In this document: piece by piece, positions 8,203 to 17,342 of the stretch
How the letters are laid out: the number at the start of each line of letters is the position of its first letter
How positions within the stretch are numbered: position 1 is the stretch's first letter
NCBI RefSeq assembly: GCF_001693515.2
Contig: NZ_CP042968.1
Span: 2,604,001 to 2,668,000, forward strand
Length of the DNA: 64,000 nt
Direction of reading: 5' to 3'
Origin: Bradyrhizobium paxllaeri
GTDB taxonomy: Bacteria; Pseudomonadota; Alphaproteobacteria; Rhizobiales; Xanthobacteraceae
Notes under the pieces: model-generated
Databases searched by the model: none
Seen by the model: only the letters and a program-made list of their open reading frames with translations
What the model was told of the DNA's origin: nothing
Program-made: the position numbers and the translations under genes

Positions 8203-9933
8203 CTATTTCTTTTTCAGGACGCTCTGCGGGTTGAGGTTGCCGATGCGGCCGCTCTCAGAGCCGGCCGCCGGATCGATCACCGCGTTGATCAGCGTCGGCT
8301 TACCGGAATCCATCGCTTCGTTGACGGCGCGCTTCAATTCGTCCGGCGAGGTGGCGTTGATGCCGACGCCGCCGAAGGCTTCCATCATCTTGTCGTAGCG
8401 CGCGCCCTTGACGAACACGGTGGTCGCGGGATCGGAGTTGGCGTTGTTGACGTCGGTGCCGCGATAGATGCCGTCATTGTTGAAGATGACGACGCAGATC
8501 GGCAAATTGTAGCGGCAGATGGTCTCGACCTCCATGCCGGAGAAGCCGAACGCCGAGTCGCCTTCCACCGCGAGGACGGGGTGGCCGGTCTCGAGCGCGG
8601 CCGCGATCGCCTGGCCCATGCCGATGCCCATCACGCCCCAGGTGCCGACGTCGAGGCGCTTGCGCGGCTTGTACATGTCGATGACGCCGCGGGCGAGGTC
8701 GAGCGTGTTGGCGCCTTCGTTGACGAGGATGGCGTCAGGACGCTCCTTGATGACGTTCTTCAGCACGCCGAGCGCGCCGTGATAGTCCATCGGCGACTTG
8801 TTGTTCATCAGCTTCGGCGCCATCTTGGCGACGTTGTCTTCGCGCTTGGACTGAACGGCCCTGGTCCAGTCGGCCGGCGGCGCGGTCCAGCCAGCGCCCA
8901 TCGCCTGAATGAAGGCGGAGACGGCCGAGCCGATGTCGCCGACGACGGGGGCCACGATCTCGACGTTGGAATCCATTTCCTTCGGCTCGATGTCGACCTG
9001 GATGAACTTCTTGGGCGCTTCACCCCAGGTCTTGCCCTTGCCGTGCGAGAGCAGCCAGTTGAGCCGCGCGCCGATCAGCATCACGACATCGGATTCCTTC
9101 AGCACGGTGGAGCGGGCCGCACCGGCGCATTGCGGATGCGTGTCGGGCAGCAGGCCCTTGGCCATGCTCATCGGCAGGAAGGGCACGCCGCTCTTCTCGA
9201 CGAAGCTCTTGATCTCTTCGTCGGCCTGCGCGTAGGCCGCGCCCTTGCCGAGGATGATGAGGGGACGCTTCGCACTCTTGAGCACGTCGAGCGCGCGCTT
9301 GACGGAGGCGGGCGAGGGGATTTGCGCGGGTGCCGCGTCGATCACCTTTACCAGCGACTTCGCGCCGGCATCGGCATTCATCACCTGGCCGAACAGTTTT
9401 GCCGGCAGGTCGAGATAGACGCCGCCGGGACGGCCCGAGACGGCGGCGCGGATGGCGCGGGCCAGACCGATGCCGATGTCCTGGGCGTGCAGAACGCGAT
9501 AGGCCGCCTTGCACAGCGGTTTTGCGATCGCGAGCTGATCCATTTCTTCATAGTCGCCCTGCTGCAGGTCGACGATCTCGCGCTCGGACGAGCCCGAAAT
9601 CAGGATCATCGGGTAGCAGTTGGTGGTGGCGTGGGCGAGTGCGGTGAGGCCGTTCAAAAAGCCGGGCGCCGACACGGTGAGGCAGACGCCGGGCTTCTTG
9701 GTAAGGAAACCGGCGATGCCAGCAGCATAACCGGCGTTCTGTTCGTGGCGGAAGGAGATAACGCGAATACCGGCGGCCTGCGACATGCGGCCCAAATCCG
9801 TGATCGGGATGCCCGGCACATTGTAAATCGTGTTGATGCCGTTCAGCTTGAGCGCATCGATGACGAGATGAAAGCCATCCGTCAGCTCTTGCTCGGTGCC
9901 CGGTGCTTCGGACTTGGTAGCGGTATTCAGCAT
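8203..9933 (-). CDS. oxc: Oxalyl-CoA decarboxylase
   Basis: This is a thiamine-diphosphate enzyme of 576 residues that converts oxalyl-CoA to formyl-CoA and CO2. The catalytic glutamate is in '[17 protein letters not shown]' (E64). The cofactor motif '[19 protein letters not shown]...FNNDGIY' is near 465-500. Long stretches such as '[21 protein letters not shown]' and '[15 protein letters not shown]' are as in Oxalobacter Oxc, so the identity is clear. The start at 9933 gives nine bases to GGGAG; the ATG at 9942 overlaps that Shine-Dalgarno. It sits 66 bp downstream of gntR and upstream of frc and lacks its own operator, so expression probably depends on operator E. Confidence 0.96.
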   Translation of the reverse strand: MLNTATKSEAPGTEQELTDGFHLVIDALKLNGINTIYNVPGIPITDLGRMSQAAGIRVISFRHEQNAGYAAGIAGFLTKKPGVCLTVSAPGFLNGLTALAHATTNCYPMILISGSSEREIVDLQQGDYEEMDQLAIAKPLCKAAYRVLHAQDIGIGLARAIRAAVSGRPGGVYLDLPAKLFGQVMNADAGAKSLVKVIDAAPAQIPSPASVKRALDVLKSAKRPLIILGKGAAYAQADEEIKSFVEKSGVPFLPMSMAKGLLPDTHPQCAGAARSTVLKESDVVMLIGARLNWLLSHGKGKTWGEAPKKFIQVDIEPKEMDSNVEIVAPVVGDIGSAVSAFIQAMGAGWTAPPADWTRAVQSKREDNVAKMAPKLMNNKSPMDYHGALGVLKNVIKERPDAILVNEGANTLDLARGVIDMYKPRKRLDVGTWGVMGIGMGQAIAAALETGHPVLAVEGDSAFGFSGMEVETICRYNLPICVVIFNNDGIYRGTDVNNANSDPATTVFVKGARYDKMMEAFGGVGINATSPDELKRAVNEAMDSGKPTLINAVIDPAAGSESGRIGNLNPQSVLKKK

Positions 9934-9999
9934 GGGCTTCATCTCCCTGATCGTTTTGGTTCGGACGATTTTTGGTCGTCTTCTGGTGCGAAGTTACGT

Positions 10000-10731
10000 C
10001 TAGCTAAAGAGTTCCTGCCCGTGCGCTTCGACGTAGGCGGCAAGGCCCAGCGTGTGATCGCGTGCGCGCTTCTCGGCGAGTTCCGTGTCGCGCGCTTCGA
10101 GCGCTTCGATAATGGCAAGGTGCTCCGGCAGCGAAGTCGCGGTACGATCTTTCCGCCCGATGGTCAGTTGGCGGTAGCCGCGCACATGCAGCAGGAGATC
10201 GTTGGTCAAATCGACCAGCACCGGCGATTCCGACAGCGAGATCAGCGCCTGATGGAACGCGATGTTAGCCTTGGAGTATTCCTCGACATGATCCTGCGGC
10301 AGCCGGTCCTTGCTAAAATCCTTGAAGAAATCGCGCAGCGCGGTGATGTCTTTCTTGCGCGCGGTGGTCGTGATCAGGCGTGCGGCCATGCTCTCGAGCG
10401 CGGCCCAGGCGCGGATCATGTCGACGATCTCGGTCTTGGTGCGGCGGACCACGACGATGCCGCGGCGCGGCACGGTTTTGACGAAGCCATCCTGCTCAAG
10501 CATCGCGATGGCTTCGCGGATTGGGGTGCGGCTGACGCCGAGGCGCTCGGACAGCGCGCGCTCGTCGAGCATCACCTGCTCGGGCGTCGCATAAATGTCC
10601 ATCTTGAGAATGGCTTCCTTCAAGGCTTCATAGGCCTTGTTCTTGAAGCTCGTCTCAGGAGCGATCCGGACGATTGCGATATCTGCATCAGCCATGACAG
10701 GCGGCGCCTTGGTTTCTTTACGTGCGGGCAC
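10000..10731 (-). CDS. GntR-family (FCD/FadR subfamily) transcriptional regulator
   Basis: The 243-residue protein has an N-terminal winged helix-turn-helix (about 30-100, with 'LSERLGVSRTPIREAIAMLEQDGFV') and a helical FCD ligand domain (about 105-235). FCD domains usually bind a carboxylate through a metal. The start is a GTG at 10731 with GGAGGAG upstream; the ATG at 10695 has no Shine-Dalgarno. It is first in an operon with oxc and frc and divergent from the acyl-CoA synthetase gene. Two operators lie in the 183-bp intergenic region. It is the obvious candidate to bind the six TGGYAT-N5-ATRCCA sites, with oxalate or oxalyl-CoA as possible ligand; that is inference. Confidence 0.9.
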   Translation of the reverse strand: MPARKETKAPPVMADADIAIVRIAPETSFKNKAYEALKEAILKMDIYATPEQVMLDERALSERLGVSRTPIREAIAMLEQDGFVKTVPRRGIVVVRRTKTEIVDMIRAWAALESMAARLITTTARKKDITALRDFFKDFSKDRLPQDHVEEYSKANIAFHQALISLSESPVLVDLTNDLLLHVRGYRQLTIGRKDRTATSLPEHLAIIEALEARDTELAEKRARDHTLGLAAYVEAHGQELFS

Positions 10732-10791
10732 GACTCGTCTCCTCCCTGTTTTGGAGACGTCTTCTTAGCAGAAGAAACACTCGAATATTTT

Positions 10792-10808
10792 TGGCATACC
10801 AAATACCA
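10792..10808 (-). promoter_or_regulatory. Operator E in the gntR-oxc-frc promoter
   Basis: TGGCAT-ACCAA-ATACCA is a consensus match. On the minus strand a TTGACA (10812-10817) lies three bases upstream. The site is 61 bp before the GTG of gntR, consistent with autoregulation. Confidence 0.8.
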
Positions 10809-10872
10809 GAATGTCAAGGTGCCCGTGTTTTCGCTGTTTCTGCGCGATAGTTTGTCTTGACAATCTAATCTC

Positions 10873-10889
10873 TGGCATACCAAATGCCA
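10873..10889 (+). promoter_or_regulatory. Operator F in the acyl-CoA synthetase promoter
   Basis: TGGCAT-ACCAA-ATGCCA is the best inverted repeat of the set and shares its spacer with operator E. A TTGACA hexamer at 10857-10862 suggests the site covers the -10 region. It is 26 bp upstream of the ATG at 10915. Confidence 0.8.
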
Positions 10890-10914
10890 TAAAACTAGCC
10901 CCAGGAGGAAGCCA

Positions 10915-13080
10915 ATGTCAAATTCTGCAGATGCGGCCCGCAAGATCGCCGAGCCCGGCGCCCACGAGGCTGTCCGCCGGGTGCTCGATACGGTCAAGGC
11001 CGAAAAGCGCACCAGCCTTACCGCGCCGGAAGGCAAGCTGGTGTGCGATGCCTATGGCATCCCGGTTCCGAAAGAGGGCGTAGCGAAATCCGCCGCTGAA
11101 GCATCCAAGCTCGCAACGGGCATGGGTTTCCCTGTCGTGATGAAGATCGTCTCGCCGGACATTCTCCACAAGACCGAAGCCGGCGGCGTCGTGGTCGGCG
11201 TCAAGACCGCTGCCGACGCAGAGAAGACCTACGAGACCATTCTCGCCAACGCCAAGAAATATAAGGCCGACGCCAAGATCGAAGGCATCCAGGTTCAGCA
11301 GATGCTGGCCGGCGGCACCGAGGTCATCGTCGGCTCGATCACCGACGGCTCGTTCGGCAAGCTGGTGGCGTTCGGCCTCGGCGGCGTGCTGGTCGAGGTG
11401 CTGAAGGACATCACCTTCCGTCTCGCGCCCGCCACCAAGGACGATGCCCTGTCGATGCTCGACGGCATCCAGGCCCACGACATGCTGAAGGGCGTGCGCG
11501 GCGGCGATCCGGTCAGCCGTGATGCGCTGGCCGATGTCATTGTCAAAGTGTCGCAGCTCGTCAGCGACTTCCCCGAAATCGTCGAACTCGATCTCAACCC
11601 GGTGTTTGCCACCAAGAAGGACGCGATTGCCGCCGACGTGCGCATCGTCGTCGACTTCGACTACAAGCCGCGTCCGGCGCCGCGCCCGACCGAGGAAATC
11701 GTGGCGGCCATGAACCGCATCATGCAGCCGAAGGCGGTGGCCGTGATCGGCGCCTCCGCCGAGGACGGCAAGATCGGCAACTCCGTGATGAAGAATCTCA
11801 TCAACGGCGGCTACAAGGGCGACATCTATCCGATCCACCCGAAGGCGCCCGATATCCTGGGCTACAAGGCCTACAAGAGCGTCAAGGACGTTCCCGGCGT
11901 GATCGATACCGCGGTGTTCGCGATCCCCGCGAAGTTCGTCGCCGGTGCCTTGGCCGAATGCGGCGAGAAGAAAATTCCCGGCGCCGTGCTGATTCCCTCG
12001 GGCTTTGCCGAAGCGGGCGCGCCTGAATTGCAGGCCGAGATCGTCGAGGTCGGCAAGAAATACAATGTCCGCCTGATGGGGCCGAACATCTACGGCTTCT
12101 ACTATACCTGGTCGAACCTCTGCGCCACGTTCTGCACCGCCTATGACGTCAAGGGCCATGCGGCGTTGTCGTCGCAATCCGGCGGCATCGGCATGGCGAT
12201 CATCGGCTTCTCGCGCTCGGCGAAAATGGGCGTCTCCGCGATCGTCGGTCTCGGCAACAAGTCCGACATCGACGAGGACGATCTGCTCGCGTTCTTCGAG
12301 CAGGACCCCAACACCAATTTGATCGCGCAGCACTGCGAAGACCTCAAGGACGGCCGTGCGTTTGCGGAGGCCGCCAAGCGCGTCTCCAAGAAGAAGCCGG
12401 TGGTGGTGCTGAAGGCGGGCCGTACCTCGGCCGGCGCCAAGGCGGCCTCGTCGCATACCGGCGCGCTCGCCGGCAACGACAAGATCTACGAGGACGTGTT
12501 CAAGCAGTCGGGCGTGATCCGCGCCCGGTCGTTGCGGCAATTGCTCGAATTCGCGCGCGGCATGCCGGTGCTGCCGACGCCGAAGGGCGAGAACGTGCTG
12601 ATCATCACCGGCGCCGGCGGTTCGGGCGTGCTGCTGTCAGACTCCTGTGTCGACAACGGCCTGTCGCTGATGTCGATGCCGCCGGATCTCGACGCGGCGT
12701 TCCGCAAGTTCATCCCGCCGTTTGGCGCGGCCGGAAATCCTGTTGACATCACCGGTGGCGAGCCGCCGATCACCTACATCAACACCGTGAAGCTCGGCTT
12801 GTCGGATGAGCGCATCCATTCGCTGATCCTCGGCTACTGGCACACCATCGTCACGCCGCCGATGGTGTTCGCCCGCAACATGGTCGAGGTGAAGAAGGAG
12901 ATGGAGGCGAAGGGCTTCGTCAAGCCGATCGTTGCTTCGCTTGCCGGCGACGTCGAGGTCGAGCAGGCGGCCGAATATCTCTACGAGAACGGCATCCCGG
13001 CCTATGCCTATTCGACCGAACTGCCGGTCGAGGTGCTCGGCGCGAAGTACAAGTGGGCGCGCGGCGCGGGCCTGCTCTGA
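10915..13080 (+). CDS. NDP-forming acyl-CoA synthetase (ACD superfamily), fused subunits
   Basis: The 721-residue protein joins an ATP-grasp domain (about 25-240) to a CoA-binding Rossmann and ligase part (about 265-720), the beta-alpha order. The phospho-histidine candidates are H85 in 'ILHKTEAGG' and H514 in 'SSHTGALAGND', both needed in this superfamily to pass phosphate between active sites. AGGAGGAAG precedes the ATG. Such enzymes interconvert an acyl-CoA plus ADP and Pi with the acid plus ATP. Operator F places it under the same control as oxc and frc, so oxalate, formate or another small acid is a likely substrate; the sequence does not show which. Confidence 0.88.
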   Translation: MSNSADAARKIAEPGAHEAVRRVLDTVKAEKRTSLTAPEGKLVCDAYGIPVPKEGVAKSAAEASKLATGMGFPVVMKIVSPDILHKTEAGGVVVGVKTAADAEKTYETILANAKKYKADAKIEGIQVQQMLAGGTEVIVGSITDGSFGKLVAFGLGGVLVEVLKDITFRLAPATKDDALSMLDGIQAHDMLKGVRGGDPVSRDALADVIVKVSQLVSDFPEIVELDLNPVFATKKDAIAADVRIVVDFDYKPRPAPRPTEEIVAAMNRIMQPKAVAVIGASAEDGKIGNSVMKNLINGGYKGDIYPIHPKAPDILGYKAYKSVKDVPGVIDTAVFAIPAKFVAGALAECGEKKIPGAVLIPSGFAEAGAPELQAEIVEVGKKYNVRLMGPNIYGFYYTWSNLCATFCTAYDVKGHAALSSQSGGIGMAIIGFSRSAKMGVSAIVGLGNKSDIDEDDLLAFFEQDPNTNLIAQHCEDLKDGRAFAEAAKRVSKKKPVVVLKAGRTSAGAKAASSHTGALAGNDKIYEDVFKQSGVIRARSLRQLLEFARGMPVLPTPKGENVLIITGAGGSGVLLSDSCVDNGLSLMSMPPDLDAAFRKFIPPFGAAGNPVDITGGEPPITYINTVKLGLSDERIHSLILGYWHTIVTPPMVFARNMVEVKKEMEAKGFVKPIVASLAGDVEVEQAAEYLYENGIPAYAYSTELPVEVLGAKYKWARGAGLL

Positions 13081-13098
13081 TCTTATCAACAACAAATG

Positions 13099-13133
13099 CC
13101 GCTTCGGACAACGATCCGAAGCGGGATTTCTCT
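13099..13133 (+). terminator. Terminator after the acyl-CoA synthetase gene
   Basis: CCGCTTCGGA (13099-13108) and TCCGAAGCGG (13115-13124) form a 10-bp stem, followed by GATTTCTCT. It lies 19 bases after the stop. Confidence 0.75.
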
Positions 13134-13134
13134 A

Positions 13135-13240
13135 GGTCATCCCGGGGCGATGCGAAGCATCGAACCCGGGGATCTCGAGATTCCCCGATGCGCAATTGCG
13201 CATCTGAGGTCTGGTCCTTCGGACCATCCCGGAATGACGG
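13135..13240. repeat. Intergenic palindromic repeat of the Bradyrhizobium type
   Basis: The stretch begins GGTCATCCCGGGGCGATGCG and ends CATCCCGGAATGACGG, with nested inverted segments (GATGCGAAGCATC; CTCGAGAT; TGCGCAATTGCGCA; GGTCCTTCGGACC). I recall elements with these ends scattered between genes of Bradyrhizobium and Rhodopseudomonas; no copy count can be made here. A decayed relative may lie near 30310-30390. Confidence 0.65.
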
Positions 13241-13261
13241 ACGCAAAAGCGACAGGTCGCG

Positions 13262-14110
13262 ATGAAAAAAGACGTGATCCGGCGCAAGGCCATTGAGCCG
13301 AAATCCAGTGCAGACCAGGACGAGAATGCGCGCGACGGCGGCGTCCAGTCCGTCGATCGTGCGCTCTCGATCATCGAGACGCTGGCTGAGGACGATGAGG
13401 GCTATCGCCTGAGCGATCTCGCGATCCGCACGGGGTTGTCGACCTCGACCGTGCATCGGCTGCTGGCGACGCTGGAAAACCGCCGCTTCGTGCAGTTCGA
13501 CCGCACCGAATCGAAATGGCATGTCGGCGCGCGCTGCTTCACGGTGGGCGCGACGTTTGCCCGTCGCCGCAATTTCTCGGCGCAGGCTGTGCCATATTTG
13601 CGCAAGCTGCGCGATTTGACGCGCGAGACCGCCAATCTCGCCGTCGTCGACGACGAATTCATCATCGTACTGACGCGCATGGAAAGCCGCGAGATCATGC
13701 GATCGCTGACCAAGGTCGGCGGCCGCGTCGCCATGGTCGCCTCCGGCGTCGGCAAGGCGGTGCTCGCGACTTATTCCAATGAGGATGTCAGCGCCATCAT
13801 CCATCATCACGGCATGCCGCGGCTGACCGAAAAGTCGATCGTGCGGCCGAGCGATCTGTTCAAGGAACTCGAAAAAATCCGCCGCCAGGGTTTTGCCATC
13901 GACGACGAGGAGGCCTGCATGGGCCTGCGCTGCATCGCCGCCGTGGTCTACAACGACTGCGCCGAGCCGCTGGCTGCGATTTCCGTCTCGGGCATGGCGA
14001 GCCGACTGACCGACGAGCGGTTGCCGCAACTCGGCCAGACCGTGCGGGAAGTGGCGGAAGAACTGACGGTGGCGTTGGGCGGCGTGATGCCGGCGGCGAA
14101 GGCCGGTTGA
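13262..14110 (+). CDS. IclR-family transcriptional regulator
   Basis: This 282-residue regulator has a winged helix-turn-helix (about 25-90; 'LSDLAIRTGLSTSTVHRLLATLENRRFV') and a C-terminal IclR effector domain (about 105-275; 'GVGKAVLAT', 'GFAIDDEEACMGLRCIAAVV'). It stands alone between the acyl-CoA synthetase gene and a convergent hydrolase gene, so its target is not obvious from context. The Shine-Dalgarno before the ATG is weak. Confidence 0.88.
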   Translation: MKKDVIRRKAIEPKSSADQDENARDGGVQSVDRALSIIETLAEDDEGYRLSDLAIRTGLSTSTVHRLLATLENRRFVQFDRTESKWHVGARCFTVGATFARRRNFSAQAVPYLRKLRDLTRETANLAVVDDEFIIVLTRMESREIMRSLTKVGGRVAMVASGVGKAVLATYSNEDVSAIIHHHGMPRLTEKSIVRPSDLFKELEKIRRQGFAIDDEEACMGLRCIAAVVYNDCAEPLAAISVSGMASRLTDERLPQLGQTVREVAEELTVALGGVMPAAKAG

Positions 14111-14127
14111 GCCTCACTTTTGCGCAC

Positions 14128-14997
14128 TCATTCGAATGAGGCACGAACCTCATCGATGGTCAGTTTCGGGTTCTGCAGGTGAGGGAAGTGACCGATGCCG
14201 GGAAGAAGCGCGAATTCCGCGTGGATTCTTTCGGCAAGCTCTGCTCCCATCTCCTTCTTGATGTAGAGGTCTTTCTCGCCCCAAATCACCTTCACTGGCG
14301 TTTGGAGCCGGGATAGTTGCGATTCGAAATGGTCCTGGTCCCGCGTAAAATGCGAGTAGTAGTGGGAGAACGCGTCTGCCGTCGTCATCGCGCCCTGGCT
14401 CCATCCTCTGGCCATGTCGTCCCTGAATTCCCTGGAAATTTCGAACCGGGCTTCCTCGGGTAGGCCTCTTGTGAAGGTGTTCGCGAGGATCTCGTCGCGA
14501 TTCCTGTTCAGGCTGGCGCGGACCTCATCCATCGCAGGTCCCGCCTTCAGGCTCTGCAGGCTCTCATACATGTATTGCGGCCTGTTGAACGGGGCGAAGT
14601 CGCCGACGATGATGGTCCTTGCGATGTCAGGTTTTTCCACGGCCAGCAGCAGCGCCGGCAAAGCTCCGATATCGGTTGCGTAGATCGTCAGCCTCGGTGT
14701 GTCGATGCCTGCCTTCGCGATGTATTGATGGAGAATGCGCGCGTAGTCTTTGGGTGCATAGGAGAACCTGTCGACAGTCGGCCTGGATGAAAGACCGTAG
14801 CCCGGCCAGTCGAAAGCGTGAACTTCATAGTCATCGGCCAGAGCCAGGGAAATATCCGTCCAGGCGGACAGCGGAAACCCGTGCAGGAAGAGCACGGTCC
14901 CCTTCGGCTTCGGGTTGCGCAGCGCCATCCTTCTGAGCGTGATGTCCTTGTCGATCTCGAAGAAACCGATCGCGTCATCGTTGATCCGCTGTGACAT
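14128..14997 (-). CDS. Alpha/beta-hydrolase fold protein
   Basis: The 289-residue protein has the oxyanion 'HGFP' (39-42) and a nucleophile-elbow-like 'YATDIGALP', with Asp109 where serine hydrolases have Ser. An aspartate nucleophile is typical of epoxide hydrolases and haloalkane dehalogenases. A late 'GIGHFPHLQNP' supplies the likely catalytic histidine. The start at 14997 has AAAGGA upstream; the frame continues further up but overlaps the next gene. It is the last gene of the minus-strand cluster that starts at 18731. Exact substrate is unknown. Confidence 0.75.
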   Translation of the reverse strand: MSQRINDDAIGFFEIDKDITLRRMALRNPKPKGTVLFLHGFPLSAWTDISLALADDYEVHAFDWPGYGLSSRPTVDRFSYAPKDYARILHQYIAKAGIDTPRLTIYATDIGALPALLLAVEKPDIARTIIVGDFAPFNRPQYMYESLQSLKAGPAMDEVRASLNRNRDEILANTFTRGLPEEARFEISREFRDDMARGWSQGAMTTADAFSHYYSHFTRDQDHFESQLSRLQTPVKVIWGEKDLYIKKEMGAELAERIHAEFALLPGIGHFPHLQNPKLTIDEVRASFE

Positions 14998-15025
14998 GAC
15001 AGGTGTCCTTTCGTCTGTTCTCCGG

Positions 15026-16339
15026 TCAGCGTGCCGGGCGAAGCGATTTGAAGGCGGCACGGAGTTCGGCGGCAAAGAGTTCCGGCTCTTCCCACGCAGC
15101 GAAATGGCCGCCCTTGTCGGCCTCATTGAAGTAGATGAGGTTGCGATAGGCGCGCCGGGCCCACGTTTCGGGAGCTCGATAAACTTCGCCGGGGAAGACG
15201 GTGATGGCGACCGGAAGCGAGATGTCGGCGGTCTTCTGCGCGGCCGAGAGAATAACGCTTTGGCCGGCGGTTTCCCAGTACAGGCGTGCGGCCGATGTCG
15301 CTGTGTTGGTCAGCCAATACAGCGTGATGTCGTCGAGCACGTCGTCCCTGCCGAGCAGGCGCTCGGGCTCGCCGTTGTTATAGTCGTAGATCCAGGCCGC
15401 AAGACCCACAGGAGAGTCTGCCAGAGCGTAGCCAATCGTCTGCGGGCGCGTGCCCATGATGACGCCATAGGCCCGGTACTTCCTGAAGAACGTGTCGAGT
15501 GAGTCGAACGCCGCGCGTTCCTTTTCGGAAAGCGCCGCCGGCGCGGGTTGCCCGCCGGCAAGCGCCATGGCCACGTCGGGCGGAACCGTCGCCGGCAGGT
15601 TGATGTGGATGCCGAGCAATCCAGCCGACGCTTGACGCGCCATGGCGCTGGAGACCGGCGACCCCCAGTCGCCGCCCTGGGCTACGTAGCTGGTATATCC
15701 GAGACGCTTCATCAACTCCGCCCAGGCGCGGGCGATGCGATCCGGATTCCAGCCGGTGGCCTTCGGCTTGCCGGAGAAGCCGTAACCCGGCATCGACGGG
15801 ATCACGAGATGGAAGGCATCCGATGCTTTTCCGCCATGCGCCGTAGGATTGGTGAGCGGATCGATGATCTTGAGTTGTTCGACAATCGAACCGGGCCAAC
15901 CGTGCGTGACGATAAGCGGCAGCGCATCTGCATGGCTGGAGCGCTCGTGGATGAAGTGGATGTCGACCCCATCGATCTCGGTGATGAACTGCGGCAAAGC
16001 GTTAAGCCGCGCCTCCAGCTTTCGCCAATCATAGTCGGTGGCCCAGTAGCGCATCGTTTCCTGGAATTTCGCGAGTTGGACGCCCTGCGACCGGTCATTC
16101 ACGGTCTCCTGATCCGGCCAGCGCGCGGCAAGGATGCGCTTGCGGAGGTCGACAAGCTGCTCTTCCGGAACGTCGATGCGGAAGGGGCGAATGACGTCAC
16201 CCGAGGAGGCAGCCATCAACGGCGACGGCAGCAGGCTCGCGGCGCCCATGCCGACGATGCCGCTGGCTGCCGCGCTCAAGAGCCGGCGGCGGCCAAGGTC
16301 GATGACCTCGAGGCTCGGGTGCGTATTCAATATTTTCAT
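15026..16339 (-). CDS. Epoxide hydrolase (EHN domain) with Tat-type signal
   Basis: The 437-residue protein has an N-terminal 'GRRRLLSAAASG' stretch resembling a Tat signal with cleavage near 45, so it is probably periplasmic. An EHN domain (about 50-160) is followed by an alpha/beta-hydrolase core. 'HGWPG' (146-150) is the oxyanion motif, D224 in 'QGGDWGS' is the expected nucleophile, and a C-terminal 'KGGHFAAWEEPELF' carries the catalytic histidine. AGGAGAAGG precedes the ATG. Enzymes of this type open epoxide rings to diols. Confidence 0.85.
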   Translation of the reverse strand: MKILNTHPSLEVIDLGRRRLLSAAASGIVGMGAASLLPSPLMAASSGDVIRPFRIDVPEEQLVDLRKRILAARWPDQETVNDRSQGVQLAKFQETMRYWATDYDWRKLEARLNALPQFITEIDGVDIHFIHERSSHADALPLIVTHGWPGSIVEQLKIIDPLTNPTAHGGKASDAFHLVIPSMPGYGFSGKPKATGWNPDRIARAWAELMKRLGYTSYVAQGGDWGSPVSSAMARQASAGLLGIHINLPATVPPDVAMALAGGQPAPAALSEKERAAFDSLDTFFRKYRAYGVIMGTRPQTIGYALADSPVGLAAWIYDYNNGEPERLLGRDDVLDDITLYWLTNTATSAARLYWETAGQSVILSAAQKTADISLPVAITVFPGEVYRAPETWARRAYRNLIYFNEADKGGHFAAWEEPELFAAELRAAFKSLRPAR

Positions 16340-16400
16340 GGCCTTCTCCTGCCGGTTTGCTTCACCGCGGAAGCGCGATGATCCGTTGATCGGCCTGCGC

Positions 16401-16856
16401 CTATTTCTCGAGCGCGGCCTGCGGCGTGTTCCGAAAGCTGATTGCCAGGCGATTGTAGGCGTTCATCAAGCCGATCGCGATCGTGAGATCTACGAGCTCG
16501 CGCTCGTCGAACACGGTGCGGGCTGCCTGGTACGCCTCATCCGGCACGTTGGTTTCTGCAACGCGCGTGACCGTTTCGGCCCATGCAAGGGCGGCGCGCT
16601 CACGTTCGTCGAAGAGGTTGCCGGCTTCCTTCCACGCCTGCACCAGCGCCAGCTTTTCGATCTTCAGTCCTTTCCTGAGCAGGTCGCGCGTATGCATGTC
16701 GAGGCAGTAGGCGCAGTTGTTGATTTGCGAAATTCGCAGATAGACCAGCTCGACCAGCGTAGGGGAAAGGCCACTCTGGATGACGTAGCCGTAGAGGCCG
16801 CCCAGCGCTTTCACGCCTGCCGGCGCGATCTGGTTGTAGTCGAGACGCTTGCTCAT
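16401..16856 (-). CDS. Carboxymuconolactone decarboxylase/AhpD-like protein
   Basis: This 151-residue helical protein contains 'NNCAYCLDMHTRDL', the CxxC-x3-H redox motif (C48, C51, H55) of AhpD-like alkylhydroperoxidases. The rest ('FDERERAALAWAETVTRV', 'FDERELVDLTIAIGLMNAYNRLA') is typical of the family. GGAG precedes the ATG, and the start overlaps the stop of the upstream cupin gene by four bases, so the two are translationally coupled. A peroxidase role is likely but not proven. Confidence 0.88.
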   Translation of the reverse strand: MSKRLDYNQIAPAGVKALGGLYGYVIQSGLSPTLVELVYLRISQINNCAYCLDMHTRDLLRKGLKIEKLALVQAWKEAGNLFDERERAALAWAETVTRVAETNVPDEAYQAARTVFDERELVDLTIAIGLMNAYNRLAISFRNTPQAALEK

Positions 16857-17296
16857 TTTTTGCTCCTTGATGACGAGTTCTGCTCAACGGAAGTGGTCAG
16901 TTCCTTCTCGCCGGTGTCGACGACGAACACGGCGAGCAGCTTTGCAGGTTTGGTCGCGCTGGCATTGCGACTGACGGGATGACGCGAGCCCGGCGTCTCG
17001 TGGAAACTTTCACCCGCGCGATAGACCCGCCTCGGTTCGTCATTCACCTGGGACTCGATTTCGCCCGAGAGGACGTAACCGAAGATGAAAGCCGACTTGG
17101 CGTGGATGTGCGAAGGCGATGCGCCGCCCGGCGTATAGTCGACCACCAGGGCGACCAGCGATTTGCCGGGGATGTTGGGTATCGTCTGCGAGAAGTGCGG
17201 CGTGACCGTTTCGCCGGTGCCGTGGGCGGCGGCAGGCGTCGCCATGGCGATGGCAATAGCAGCATAGGCTGCACTGAGGATGGATCGCATTTTCAT
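16853..17296 (-). CDS. Secreted single-domain cupin protein
   Basis: The protein has 147 residues: a signal peptide ending at 'TPAAAHG' and a cupin beta-barrel. Metal-ligand positions are visible in 'SPSHIHAKSAFIFGYVLSGEIE' and 'GESFHETPGSRHPVSRN'. The ATG at 17296 with AAAGGAGA is preferred to an upstream in-frame codon. The position before the AhpD-like gene and after the DUF417 gene suggests a shared stress or detoxification role. The enzymatic activity, if any, is unknown. Confidence 0.82.
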   Translation of the reverse strand: MKMRSILSAAYAAIAIAMATPAAAHGTGETVTPHFSQTIPNIPGKSLVALVVDYTPGGASPSHIHAKSAFIFGYVLSGEIESQVNDEPRRVYRAGESFHETPGSRHPVSRNASATKPAKLLAVFVVDTGEKELTTSVEQNSSSRSKK

Positions 17297-17342
17297 GGTG
17301 GTGTTCTCCTTTGCTTGCATGAGGTGTGAAGGTTATCGGTGC

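Noticed and set aside
8098..10860. A 2.7-kb open frame on the plus strand
   Set aside because: It lies exactly opposite frc, oxc and gntR, is rich in H, D, R and G as expected for an antisense frame in GC-rich DNA, and shows no protein family.
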